A stretch of DNA of 16,905 nt, from NCBI GenBank assembly GCA_913774795.1, contig CAJYIL010000420.1, positions 1-16,905 on the forward strand, written 5' to 3'. A program made the translations under genes and the position numbers. Below are positions 1 to 8,066 of this stretch, in pieces. Below the pieces are notes generated by a model. That model did not search any database and was not told the DNA's origin. It saw only the letters and a program-made list of their open reading frames with translations. Position 1 is the first letter of the stretch, and every line of letters starts with the position of its first letter. The DNA comes from Pseudobdellovibrionaceae bacterium (GTDB lineage Bacteria > Bdellovibrionota > Bdellovibrionia > Bdellovibrionales > JAMPXM01).

Positions 1-181
1 CTTCGGACTGATGCCAATCAAGAACGGGCGGCTCGGTATTGAGATTGATGCGAAGAGTGTCTTCGGGCTTCAGGCGAAGTTTTTCGCCCGATGGAGTCGT
101 GATAAGGATGTCGCTTGAGCGCGTGCAACCATTGAAAAAACTCAAGGCCATCACGAGACTTAAGCAAACAAAAACCCGCAT
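1..181 (-). CDS. ABC transporter substrate-binding lipoprotein (SBP_bac_5-like), 5' end only
   Basis: Sixty codons are visible before the gene runs off the left edge. The ATG at 181 is preceded by a strong ribosome binding site (GGGAGGGG, then five bases). The protein opens with a short Arg-containing n-region, a hydrophobic stretch and a Cys at residue 19 in FFNGC, which reads as a lipoprotein signal. Residues about 45-56 contain LNTEPPVLDW, the typical start of the oligopeptide/dipeptide-binding family (OppA/DppA, SBP_bac_5). The product should be an outer-leaflet or periplasmic lipoprotein that captures peptides or related solutes for an ABC importer, but the ligand cannot be told from this fragment. 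It lies 64 bases downstream of slt on the same strand, so it may be co-transcribed with slt. A competing open frame over the same bases (18-239) encodes nothing recognisable and lacks a signal peptide. Confidence 0.75.
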   Translation of the reverse strand, partial: MRVFVCLSLVMALSFFNGCTRSSDILITTPSGEKLRLKPEDTLRINLNTEPPVLDWHQSE

Positions 182-230
182 TTGAACCCCTCCCGGCCGC
201 TTTTGTCTCAAAGCGATCCTGAGGGGTCAA
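182..230 (-). promoter_or_regulatory. Two-part hairpin covering the ribosome binding site of the substrate-binding lipoprotein
   Basis: In the mRNA (minus strand), TTGA-CCCCTC (230-221) can pair with GAGGGG-TTCAA (192-182) with one bulged base, ending just before the ATG at 181. Inside it, CGCTTT (215-210) pairs perfectly with AAAGCG (203-198) around a six-base loop. The outer stem buries the GAGGGG part of the ribosome binding site. It could set translation efficiency or act as a switch. No known riboswitch class is recognised. Confidence 0.45.
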
Positions 231-245
231 GGTAGGCACAGGCTC

Positions 246-2759
246 TTACCAAACTTCTTTTGTGGGAACGCGTTCATCGAGCTCAATACCGACCGGTTGA
301 ACGAGCCAACGCAGCGAATGCTGCCCTCCGCTATAAAGAAGCGAATAGAGCTGGTAATTGCGGCACACTTTCTTCACGTAATTGCGAGTCTCGAGGTAAG
401 GGATGTGCTCGATGAACTCGTCCATGTCGAGTGAGCCGAAGTTTCGGACCCATGCATGAACGCGGTGTGGGCCTGCGTTGTAGCCCGCGGCTGCCAGAGG
501 AATGCTCCCTTGGAACTTCTCCATCAAACGCTGCAAGTAGCGCGAGCCCAAACGAATGTTCACCTCAGGTTCCAGAAGCGACGACGTCTGAAACGAATTG
601 ATCGCAAGCAGACTTGCGACTTGTCTTCCGGTAAACGGCATCATCTGCATCAGGCCGAGCGCACCGACGCCCGATTGGGCGTCTGAGCGGTAATGGCTCT
701 CGGCTCTCATGATTCCCCAAATGAACTCTTCAGGCACTTGCGTTGCCCGTGAAGACTGGAGAACGGCGTTCTCCCAAGCACGTGGGTAAGCGAATTCCCA
801 CAGCTGGCGTGAATCGCCACGAAGGCCACCGCGCATGCGCTGCGGAGCAAAGCCCAACTCCCCGATCGAGCTCGACCGATAAAAGTTTTCGACTTGCGCG
901 TACTCGGCCATCAAAAGTTTTCGGTCTTCAGATTTGCGAGCGCGTTTTTCAATCTCTCCGAGTTCGCGCCTTGCAGGCGCCAAGAGACCGACAAGCGCGA
1001 GATCGCGGGCGCGCTCAAATTTCACCGCAAAGCTAGCGTCTTTGAAGTCAGCTTCTTGCGCCGAAGCTGCATCCCCTGCGAGAGTCCCTGGTTCGGGAGA
1101 AGCGTCGGTGCTTTCGGCGGCGATCGCGGCTTCAACTTCTGCGGATTCATCGACGCTCGCCGGCTCGTCCTCCGATGCCTCGGCGGCGACCGCTGCAGCA
1201 GCGGCTAACTCTGCTTCTGTCGGAGCGATGACCGCACCTGAAGCATCGGTCTTCTTCAAGCCCAATCGAACTTCAATGCCCGGAGGAAATTTCGCATTCG
1301 GGATCGCGAGGAGTCGGTAGAACGCGAGAATCGAGTAGTAACCGATTGCGGGATCTTTCACGAGCCCCTGGAACAACGGCACAGCCTCTTGCGACCGGCC
1401 GAGCTTAACAAGAGACATCGCCGACCAATACTTCAAACGGTCGTTCGCGAGTGCGTCGCCCGTCTCACCAACGGGTTTACGGCCGCGACCGCGGCGGCGC
1501 TTCGCAACCTTCTTCACCGGAGCTTTTGCGAGATCGGTAAACTTATCGAGCGCACCTTGATAGTCGCCGCGTAAGTAGCGCATCCACGCGAGGTGCCAAC
1601 GCGAATCGCGCGCCAGTTTTGAATTTGGAAATTTCTTCGTCAGGAATTCGAAACGGCGGGTCGCTCCGTCGTAATCTTGAATTTGGTAGGACGTGAATGC
1701 GGCCTGGAACAACGGGTTGACCGAATCTTTCGATTCCGGCGCGACGTCATAGGCTTTTTGATAAGCGCCAATGGCACCTTGATAATCACCCGCGCGCGAA
1801 AACGCCTTCGCGAGGAGCCCAAGAAATTTCGGCGAATTTTTCTCCGCGTCGTAGTGTTTCATCAAAAGCTTGAACGCATCGGCGACATTGCCGTCGCTGA
1901 TAAAGTGGTTGGCGAGCATCGTGTCGACCTGAAGCTGTTGATCGTCGCCCGTTTCGGATTTGATGCTCTCCAGCTCTTTCACGGCGCGCTCGGAGAAACC
2001 CGTGAGTTGCAAGCGGCGAATGCGCGTCTTTAAATCCGCGGGATGAGCCGCGCAGTGAATCGTGTCTCCATCGACTTTGTTCTTCTCAAGGATGGGGCCC
2101 CACTCCGAAATCATCGAGTACGACGGGTATTTCGCGTAGAGCTCGCGCGCCGTCGCGCAGGCGTTCTCGCCCGTTTTTCTCTCAGACCGAAGAAGCGCGT
2201 ACAACACGTCGGCGTAACGTTCGGTTCCGCGCGTTTTCTTCTTCAGAATTTTGAGTTCTTTCAGCGCACCTTTCCAGTTTTTCTCGGAGACCATCAGATT
2301 GCTGAGTTCAAAGCGCGCATCGGTTTCGGTTGAAGGCGACGGCTTGAGATCGAGGACCTTCTGGAAATCCGCGCGAGCATCGGCGAGCTTGCCCGCTTTT
2401 TTTCGGAGCAGGCCGCGGTTGTAATACGCATAATCAGCGACGCGTAAGCCGCCTTCGTTGATGGCGGCGGTGTATTCGGCGTCGGCATCGCCGGCCGAGC
2501 TCTTCGTGGCCTTATCCAGAATGACGGCGCCCGCAAGATGAAGCAGCGAGCGCTTACCCACATCGGACTCTTTCTCCGCTGCCTTCGTCAGAAGCTTGAC
2601 CGCATCGTCGTATTTGCCGAGATCGGCCATGCCTTGAGCCTTCCGGATCAGGTCGGAATCCGGCCGCACGGACGACGGTTTTCGAGCGGCTTCGGCCTGC
2701 GTTAGACTGAGCAAAATAAGGAGATATAACAGCCGTTTAGCTGAGTTAACAAAGACCAT
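246..2759 (-). CDS. slt: Periplasmic soluble lytic murein transglycosylase with TPR repeats
   Basis: This 837-residue protein belongs to the Slt/LTase family that cleaves peptidoglycan glycan strands to 1,6-anhydro-muropeptides in the periplasm. Residues 1-24 look like a Sec signal peptide ending near QAEA. A long alpha-helical region follows with TPR-like repeats (clear ones near 111-141, 309-343, 348-380, 383-413 and 438-470). The catalytic SLT domain is at about 670-810: the presumed catalytic Glu is E687 in MRAESHY, followed by GLMQMMP (702-708) and the AAGYNAG motif (757-763). Two oddities interrupt the repeats: an Arg/Lys cluster at about 416-429 and an acidic, Ala-rich low-complexity stretch at about 514-570. 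E. coli Slt70 is roughly 200 residues shorter. The ATG at 2759 is preceded by AAGGACGGG. The gene is divergent from radA, with 82 bases between the starts. Confidence 0.93.
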   Translation of the reverse strand: MVFVNSAKRLLYLLILLSLTQAEAARKPSSVRPDSDLIRKAQGMADLGKYDDAVKLLTKAAEKESDVGKRSLLHLAGAVILDKATKSSAGDADAEYTAAINEGGLRVADYAYYNRGLLRKKAGKLADARADFQKVLDLKPSPSTETDARFELSNLMVSEKNWKGALKELKILKKKTRGTERYADVLYALLRSERKTGENACATARELYAKYPSYSMISEWGPILEKNKVDGDTIHCAAHPADLKTRIRRLQLTGFSERAVKELESIKSETGDDQQLQVDTMLANHFISDGNVADAFKLLMKHYDAEKNSPKFLGLLAKAFSRAGDYQGAIGAYQKAYDVAPESKDSVNPLFQAAFTSYQIQDYDGATRRFEFLTKKFPNSKLARDSRWHLAWMRYLRGDYQGALDKFTDLAKAPVKKVAKRRRGRGRKPVGETGDALANDRLKYWSAMSLVKLGRSQEAVPLFQGLVKDPAIGYYSILAFYRLLAIPNAKFPPGIEVRLGLKKTDASGAVIAPTEAELAAAAAVAAEASEDEPASVDESAEVEAAIAAESTDASPEPGTLAGDAASAQEADFKDASFAVKFERARDLALVGLLAPARRELGEIEKRARKSEDRKLLMAEYAQVENFYRSSSIGELGFAPQRMRGGLRGDSRQLWEFAYPRAWENAVLQSSRATQVPEEFIWGIMRAESHYRSDAQSGVGALGLMQMMPFTGRQVASLLAINSFQTSSLLEPEVNIRLGSRYLQRLMEKFQGSIPLAAAGYNAGPHRVHAWVRNFGSLDMDEFIEHIPYLETRNYVKKVCRNYQLYSLLYSGGQHSLRWLVQPVGIELDERVPTKEVW

Positions 2760-2772
2760 GCGCCGCCCGTCC

Positions 2773-2802
2773 TTGGGTTGTGTGCCTTGAGATGTCTATG
2801 GT
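2773..2802 (+). promoter_or_regulatory. Possible sigma-70-like promoter for radA
   Basis: The 82-base gap between the divergent slt and radA starts must hold promoters for one or both genes unless they lie in coding DNA. On the plus strand, TTGGGT (2773-2778) and TATGGT (2797-2802), 18 bases apart, are a modest match to -35 and -10 boxes. This rests on pattern only. Confidence 0.22.
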
Positions 2803-2841
2803 ACTCATTTCTGTCCCCGAAAAATAGGAAGGTTCTGTCGG

Positions 2842-4353
2842 ATGGCCAAAAAACCGAAGTCGATTTTCGTGTGTCAAAACTGCGGTGCCCAACGTTCAAG
2901 ATGGGAAGGCCGCTGCGGCGATTGCAGCGAATGGAATACGTTCGTTGAAGAGACACAGACTCCGGAGACGACGGTGAGTTCGCGTCAACAAGGTTGGTCG
3001 GCGTCGGCAGTCGGCGCGTCATCGGTGATCAAACTCGACCAACGAGTCAGTGAAGTTTCGGTGCCTCGCGCTTCGACGTCGTTTCGTGAGCTCGACCGCG
3101 TTCTGGGCGGAGGTCTAGTCCAAGGCTCGTTCGTTCTCCTCGGCGGTGACCCGGGGATCGGCAAGTCGACGCTCCTTTTGCAAATGGCTGGCGGCCTCGC
3201 ACGCGAAGGTCAAAAAGTTTTGTATGTCTCGGGCGAAGAATCGGTGAACCAATCCGCGCTCCGCGCGCAGCGACTGGGCGTGATGACTTCGAATGTAACG
3301 ATGGCGGCCGAATCAAATCTTGAGGCGATTCGCGCGCTCGCAAACGAGCACAAGCCCGATGTGATGATCGTCGATTCCATCCAAACTGTGTTCTCACCTG
3401 AGATCGCCTCGGCCCCTGGTTCGGTTTCTCAGGTTCGCGAGTGCGCGGCTCAACTCATGGGTTTCGCGAAAGGACACAACATCTCGGTGTTATTGATCGG
3501 TCACGTCACGAAAGAAGGAAACATCGCCTGCCCAAAAGTGCTCGAGCACATGGTCGACACAGTTCTTTCGTTCGAAGGAGACATGTCGCACCAGTTTCGT
3601 CTCTTGCGAGCTTTGAAAAACCGCTTCGGGGCGACTCACGAACTCGGCGTTTTCCAAATGGACACTCGAGGCCTCGTTGAAGTTGAGAATCCCTCGGAAC
3701 TTTTTCTCGAGGAGCGTGGAGAGCGCTTGATCGGTTCAGCGGTCTTCTGTTCGCTCGAAGGAACGCGCCCGCTTCTTTGCGAAATTCAAGCGCTCACGAA
3801 TTTCACGCCGATGCCTCAACCGCGTCGCACGTCGATCGGTTTCGACGTCAACCGCGTCCATTTACTAGCGGCGGTCTTGAATAAACATTTGGGATTGCGA
3901 CTGGCGAATGCCGATGTGTTCATCAACGTCGTGGGCGGACTTCGTCTGGTTGAACCTGCGGCCGATTTAGCCGTCGCGGCCGCCTTGATTTCGACTGAAA
4001 CCGAAAAGGAGATCGGCGCGAAAACGTGCTTCTTTGGCGAGATCGGTTTGACCGGAGAAGTGCGCGCGGTCTCGATGGCCGAGGCTCGTTTAAAAGAAGC
4101 CAACAAACTCGGTTTCACGCAGTTCGTTCTTCCGAATTCGAATCGCAAACACTTAAACGAAATCGACGGCGAGCTCGCGAAGAAAATCGTATGGATCAAA
4201 GACATCCAAGATCTCACGAAACTTTTCGGCGGAGACGGGAGACGCATGGCCGGCAAAACCGCGGCGATCGCGAAGGCTCGTGAAGAGCGTCTCGCGAAAG
4301 AAGAAGCCGCGAAGAACGCGGCTCGCGGCGGAATGAGCGGAGCCGATTTCTAG
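2842..4353 (+). CDS. radA: DNA repair protein RadA/Sms
   Basis: RadA is a RecA-like ATPase and DNA-branch-migration helicase that processes recombination intermediates in the cytoplasm. Domains in order are a four-Cys zinc finger (C11, C14, C25, C28), an ATPase core with Walker A GGDPGIGKST (101-110) and Walker B around VMIVDSIQT (174-182), the RadA-specific KNRFG motif (259-263), and a C-terminal Lon-protease-like domain (about 290-455). The family is usually near 455 residues. This copy has 503, the excess being an Ala/Lys/Arg-rich tail after about 465. The conserved Gly of the IAGP motif appears to be Cys at residue 230 (IACPKVLEH). The ATG at 2842 is preceded by AGGAAGG. The gene ends 18 bases before the stop of the convergent PilZ gene, with no terminator visible between them. 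Confidence 0.97.
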   Translation: MAKKPKSIFVCQNCGAQRSRWEGRCGDCSEWNTFVEETQTPETTVSSRQQGWSASAVGASSVIKLDQRVSEVSVPRASTSFRELDRVLGGGLVQGSFVLLGGDPGIGKSTLLLQMAGGLAREGQKVLYVSGEESVNQSALRAQRLGVMTSNVTMAAESNLEAIRALANEHKPDVMIVDSIQTVFSPEIASAPGSVSQVRECAAQLMGFAKGHNISVLLIGHVTKEGNIACPKVLEHMVDTVLSFEGDMSHQFRLLRALKNRFGATHELGVFQMDTRGLVEVENPSELFLEERGERLIGSAVFCSLEGTRPLLCEIQALTNFTPMPQPRRTSIGFDVNRVHLLAAVLNKHLGLRLANADVFINVVGGLRLVEPAADLAVAAALISTETEKEIGAKTCFFGEIGLTGEVRAVSMAEARLKEANKLGFTQFVLPNSNRKHLNEIDGELAKKIVWIKDIQDLTKLFGGDGRRMAGKTAAIAKAREERLAKEEAAKNAARGGMSGADF

Positions 4354-4371
4354 TTGGCTGTCGTCTGCGCG

Positions 4372-5118
4372 CTACTGCAAAAGTGCGGTCTGGAAAAGAC
4401 TCGGGTCATGATTCACTTCGATCTTCAGGCGTGTCGATGCGCCTGACTTCGATGCGATCTCCGAGCAAATCATCGGAACCACGATATTTCCCGCGGCGAC
4501 TTCGACGTTGAAGTAACGCGGAAGTCCCTTCGGAAGCGGCTCACGTACGGAAAAACCTCGGAGAGACACGTCGACGGTCGTCAGCACGATGGGTTTACCC
4601 TCGGTGATGATGCGCACTTGCCATTTCTTGGGATAGCGATCGTCTCGGTGACCGATCGCCTCGTACTCGGCGATAAGATCGAACTCGACCGATTCATCGA
4701 GATTCCCTTGGCGCGCAAGGCGATCTTGAACGGTCGTTTCTTTGGCACCGGGTTTTGGGGCGCCGGCTGGCGGGCCCGCATTCGAGACCGTCGCGGCGCT
4801 CGATGGAGTCTCTGCCGCAGCTGCACCGCCGAGCTTAACGCCAGAGTCTAAGCGCGTGGCGATATCGCGCTGTGCGGGCGCGGGTGCCGGCTGCGATGGG
4901 GCGCTCATCATGCCCGCTTTTCTCAAGCTAGAAAGTAAATTGGGAAAATCCTCGAGCGGCTTCCAGGTCGCAAAGCCTTCGCGCCAAATCAACCAATCCG
5001 CGCGATCTTTCGCGGGAATGACTTCGCTGATCACTTCGACCGCATCGGTCTTCAAGTCGTCAATCTGACGCTTCTCGGGTTTGTGGTACAAGCTCCAGTA
5101 AGTATCGCGACGACGCAT
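4372..5118 (-). CDS. PilZ domain protein with N-terminal GYF_2-like module
   Basis: This is a 248-residue cytoplasmic protein, probably a c-di-GMP receptor. Residues about 7-65 (YWSLYHKP ... DWLIWREGFATWKPL) resemble the GYF_2/DUF4339 module, a likely protein-interaction domain. A Pro/Ala-rich linker covers about 70-125. Residues about 158-240 resemble PilZ: DVSLRG (183-188) matches the D/NxSxxG motif, while the preceding RxxxR motif is imperfect (RYPKKWQVR, 161-169), so c-di-GMP binding is not certain. The start is taken as the ATG at 5118. A GTG at 5136 in the same frame is less likely because the ribosome binding site (GAGGGAGA) lies between the two codons. The gene sits 32 bases downstream of the alpha/beta hydrolase on the same strand, so co-transcription is likely. 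Its start region lies in a perfect hairpin. Confidence 0.8.
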   Translation of the reverse strand: MRRRDTYWSLYHKPEKRQIDDLKTDAVEVISEVIPAKDRADWLIWREGFATWKPLEDFPNLLSSLRKAGMMSAPSQPAPAPAQRDIATRLDSGVKLGGAAAAETPSSAATVSNAGPPAGAPKPGAKETTVQDRLARQGNLDESVEFDLIAEYEAIGHRDDRYPKKWQVRIITEGKPIVLTTVDVSLRGFSVREPLPKGLPRYFNVEVAAGNIVVPMICSEIASKSGASTRLKIEVNHDPSLFQTALLQ

Positions 5119-5139
5119 GAGTGAGGTCTCCCTCACTCA
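5118..5139 (-). promoter_or_regulatory. Perfect hairpin with GAGA loop over the PilZ gene start
   Basis: GAGTGAGG (5119-5126) and CCTCACTC (5131-5138) are perfect inverted repeats around four bases, and 5118/5139 extend the stem to nine pairs. In the mRNA the loop reads GAGA, a GNRA-type tetraloop closed by G-C. The structure takes in the ribosome binding site and the A of the ATG. It begins 11 bases after the stop codon of the upstream hydrolase gene. It has no T-run, so it is not a typical terminator. Confidence 0.6.
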
Positions 5140-5150
5140 CGGTAGCGCAA

Positions 5151-6449
5151 TTACTTGTCGTAGCGAACTTCTTTAACACGAGCGCGGTATGCTTCGCGGT
5201 ACGCGTTCATGAGCTTTTCGGCCTGGACGTTGTTCGAGGTCGCGACCAATGCTTTTGCTAAACCCGTTTGGTTGGTCGAGATCAACCAAGAGTTGAAGAG
5301 TCGGTCGCTGGCGACCATCACTTCGAGTTGGACCGCATAAGGGCGTTCCGCAACTCGCGCCGCAATCGTCTTCACTGTTTGGGCCTCTGTCGCGCCATCG
5401 AAACCGATCAGCTTATATATCGTGCGAGAAACGACGTTCGATCCCGTCTTGTCGGCGTGATCGAAGAGATAGTGACCGATACCCGGTTCGATCACGATGT
5501 TCGCGCCACTGAAGAGCGGACGAAGAGCTCGGACCATGTCGTAAGTGTTTTTGCCGATCGGCGTCTTGTTCGGACCACCGACAGGACCCGGAACATACTC
5601 TTCGCGGTCACCAGAGAGAATTTCGACTTTGAGGTTGTGATTTACGATCGTTGGATCGCCGGCTCCTTGCGAACGCGCCCACGTGAATCCTTCAGAGACT
5701 TGAGCCGCCCACTGGCCACCGAGTGTGGACTCCGGCACTTCGCCGCCGAATTTCATTTTCGCAGTCTTCGTACGGTACCATTCCTGAAGCGTTCGGTTGA
5801 ATGAAGCTGGGGATAAAAGTGCTGCCCCTTCGACGTCGAATGGGAATCTGTAGAGATACTCCGCGATGACGTCAGGCCCAAACGAGTGACCGACGAGATA
5901 GACCGGCTTTCCGCTCTCGCGCGCTGGCTTTAAAACTTCGCGAACCCAGTTCATGAAGTAGTTCGCGTTGTGAAACGCATGGGTGTTCGGCCCTTCAGCG
6001 TGGAAAGGCATATCGAAGCTGAGGCCCGCATAACCGAGGTTCGCGAGCTTATTCATGTTGTGCACGAAGTTCGCGCCGCCTGACTGCGCTGTTCCCGAAC
6101 CGTGGAAGAACACGACGACCGCTTTCGCGTCAGGGTCGATCAACGGCATGCGGCCGTGAGCATCGGGAAGGCCCGTCATCGTCGAGTAGATGCGGGTGCC
6201 GAGCTTTTCATCGTAGCGCGATTGAACGCGACCCATTTTTTCGAAATCAGAGAGCATCGCCGAGAAGGCGCGGTTGTTTGTCCAGTCTTCTGGCTTTTTC
6301 TCAACGCCGCGGAGAGGACCGTGCGCGTCGATCGCCTTCGAGATGCGCGCCTGAAGCGAGCGTGAGAAAAGATCCGAGCAACGAACAGCGGCTTGGCTCG
6401 TCGATGCAGACAACAGAACGGCGGTCAGAAGAAGCGCTGGTGTTTTCAT
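5151..6449 (-). CDS. Secreted alpha/beta-fold hydrolase
   Basis: This is a 432-residue protein with a Sec signal peptide (residues 1 to about 20, cleavage near SQA-A). The alpha/beta hydrolase fold shows an oxyanion-type HGSG motif (116-119), the nucleophile elbow GHSFG (187-191, nucleophile S189), a candidate acid in GDREEY (D281) and a catalytic His in GIGHYLFDH (H326). It should therefore act outside the cytoplasm on an ester, lipid or peptide-like substrate, which cannot be named. About 100 residues after the His form a helical C-terminal extension not needed for the core fold. No strong ribosome binding site precedes the ATG at 6449. The gene lies between glpK (97 bases upstream) and the PilZ gene (32 bases downstream), all on the same strand, so a glpK-hydrolase-PilZ transcript is possible. 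Confidence 0.82.
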   Translation of the reverse strand: MKTPALLLTAVLLSASTSQAAVRCSDLFSRSLQARISKAIDAHGPLRGVEKKPEDWTNNRAFSAMLSDFEKMGRVQSRYDEKLGTRIYSTMTGLPDAHGRMPLIDPDAKAVVVFFHGSGTAQSGGANFVHNMNKLANLGYAGLSFDMPFHAEGPNTHAFHNANYFMNWVREVLKPARESGKPVYLVGHSFGPDVIAEYLYRFPFDVEGAALLSPASFNRTLQEWYRTKTAKMKFGGEVPESTLGGQWAAQVSEGFTWARSQGAGDPTIVNHNLKVEILSGDREEYVPGPVGGPNKTPIGKNTYDMVRALRPLFSGANIVIEPGIGHYLFDHADKTGSNVVSRTIYKLIGFDGATEAQTVKTIAARVAERPYAVQLEVMVASDRLFNSWLISTNQTGLAKALVATSNNVQAEKLMNAYREAYRARVKEVRYDK

Positions 6450-6546
6450 ACCGGCGCTTCATTACAAGTTCGGTGCCGCTTCTGGGCGGCATTAGGATTT
6501 GTTTCACGGGTGGTCAGACGTCAAATTGTTCGACAGCGAGACGCAA

Positions 6547-8049
6547 TCACGTCAGCTTTGCGCGTTCGATGGCTTTTGACCAATGCTCCAGGCGCTCGGC
6601 CCGCGCCTGCGCTTTCATCTTTGGCTTGAATGTCTTGTCGATCTTCCAGATCTTTTTAATGTCTTTCAGATCGGAGAAAATGCCGGCGCCGAGGGCCGCA
6701 AGGTAGGCGGCGCCGGCAGATGTTGTGGCGATCATCTTCGGGCGAACGACGTCGACGCCGAGGTAGTCGGCTTGGAGCTGCATCAAAAGGTCGTTCGCCG
6801 AAGCACCGCCGTCGACACGAACGCTCTTGAGATCGCGGCCCAAATCTTTTTGCATCGCGATCAGAATCTCGGTGTTTTGCAGCGCCATCGCTTCTAGAGT
6901 CGCGCGAGCAATGTGCGCGCGTTCGGTTCCTCGGGTGAGACCGCTGATGATCCCGCGCGCATGGGGGTTCCAGTGAGGCGCGCCGAGGCCCGCGAGCGCC
7001 GGAACAAATTCGACGCCGCCCGCGTCTTTTACACTCGATGCGAGCTTCTCGATCTCCGAGGACTTTTTGATAAATCCCAACTGATCGCGCAGGAATTGAA
7101 CGGCAGCGCCGCAGATGAACGCGCCACCTTCAAGCGCGTAAGTCATTTCTTCGCCTTTCAAGCGCCACGCGGCTGTCGTCAACAAACCCGACTTCGAATG
7201 AAGCCGCGTTGTTCCGGAGTTGATGAGAAGAAACGAGCCTGTTCCGAACGTGCACTTGCTCTCCCCTTCTTCGAAACACGCTTGCCCGAAGAGTGCCGCT
7301 TGCTGATCGCCCGCCATTCCCGTGATCGGAATTCCATCGGGCAAAACTTTAAGTCCCTTCGTTTCTCCGAAAAATCCCGCGGAGTCGCGGACCTCTGGCA
7401 GAAGTGCGCGTGGGACATGGAAGAACTTGAGCAGATCTTCATCCCACTCGGCCGTTTTGATGTTCATCAAAAGTGTGCGCGAGGCGTTTGACACATCTGT
7501 CGCGTGCTCAGCTCCATGAGTCAGGCGCCAAAGGAGATACGTGTCGATGGTGCCGGCCGCAAGAGTGCCTGCCTCCGCACGAGCGCGAACGCCGGTGACA
7601 TTTTGCAAAATCCAGCGCAGCTTCGATCCCGAAAAATACGGATCAATGACGAGACCCGTTTTCTCGGAGATCATTGTCTCATGACCTTCTTTTTTCCAGC
7701 GGTCGCAGTCGTCTGACGTGCGGCGATCCTGCCAAACGATCGCGTTGTAAACGGGCTTTAAAGTCTTGCGATCCCAAACGACAATCGTTTCTCGTTGATT
7801 GGTGATCCCGATCGCCGCGATATCCGTGCCTTTGACGCGCGCCTTTTTCAGACAAAGTGAGATCGTGTCTTGAACGCTCTTCCAGATCGCTTCGGGATTG
7901 TGTTCGACCCAGCCCGGCTTCGGGAAAATTTGGGCGTACTCTTTATTCACATTCGCGACATGCTGACCTTTGAGGTCCAGGATGTTGACGGTTGTGCCCG
8001 TCGTTCCTTGATCGATGGCGAGAAGGTATTGCTTCGATGCGCGTTTCAT
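6547..8049 (-). CDS. glpK: Glycerol kinase
   Basis: GlpK phosphorylates glycerol to sn-glycerol 3-phosphate with ATP. The 500-residue length is normal for the family. FGGY-kinase signatures are clear: the phosphate-binding AIDQGTTGTT near residues 11-20, GITNQRET (about 83-90), IVWQDRRT, the LAGLGAPHW region, and the C-terminal VDGGASANDLLMQ. The ATG at 8049 has a good ribosome binding site (AGGAG six bases upstream). No glpF, glpD or glpR is adjacent. Instead the gene is head to head with a PlsC-like acyltransferase, so glycerol 3-phosphate made here could feed phospholipid synthesis. That link is inferred from position only. Its promoter must lie inside the 5' end of the acyltransferase gene because only 17 bases separate the two starts. 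Confidence 0.97.
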   Translation of the reverse strand: MKRASKQYLLAIDQGTTGTTVNILDLKGQHVANVNKEYAQIFPKPGWVEHNPEAIWKSVQDTISLCLKKARVKGTDIAAIGITNQRETIVVWDRKTLKPVYNAIVWQDRRTSDDCDRWKKEGHETMISEKTGLVIDPYFSGSKLRWILQNVTGVRARAEAGTLAAGTIDTYLLWRLTHGAEHATDVSNASRTLLMNIKTAEWDEDLLKFFHVPRALLPEVRDSAGFFGETKGLKVLPDGIPITGMAGDQQAALFGQACFEEGESKCTFGTGSFLLINSGTTRLHSKSGLLTTAAWRLKGEEMTYALEGGAFICGAAVQFLRDQLGFIKKSSEIEKLASSVKDAGGVEFVPALAGLGAPHWNPHARGIISGLTRGTERAHIARATLEAMALQNTEILIAMQKDLGRDLKSVRVDGGASANDLLMQLQADYLGVDVVRPKMIATTSAGAAYLAALGAGIFSDLKDIKKIWKIDKTFKPKMKAQARAERLEHWSKAIERAKLT

Positions 8050-8066
8050 ATACGCTCCTGACTGGG

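Noticed and set aside
18..239. 73-codon open frame on the minus strand
   Set aside because: It overlaps the substrate-binding lipoprotein in another frame and lacks a signal peptide or any recognisable motif. The lipoprotein frame has the ribosome binding site, signal and family motif.
6474..6491. Six-pair hairpin (TGCCGC/GCGGCA) between glpK and the hydrolase gene
   Set aside because: No T-run follows on either strand, so it is weak evidence for a terminator.
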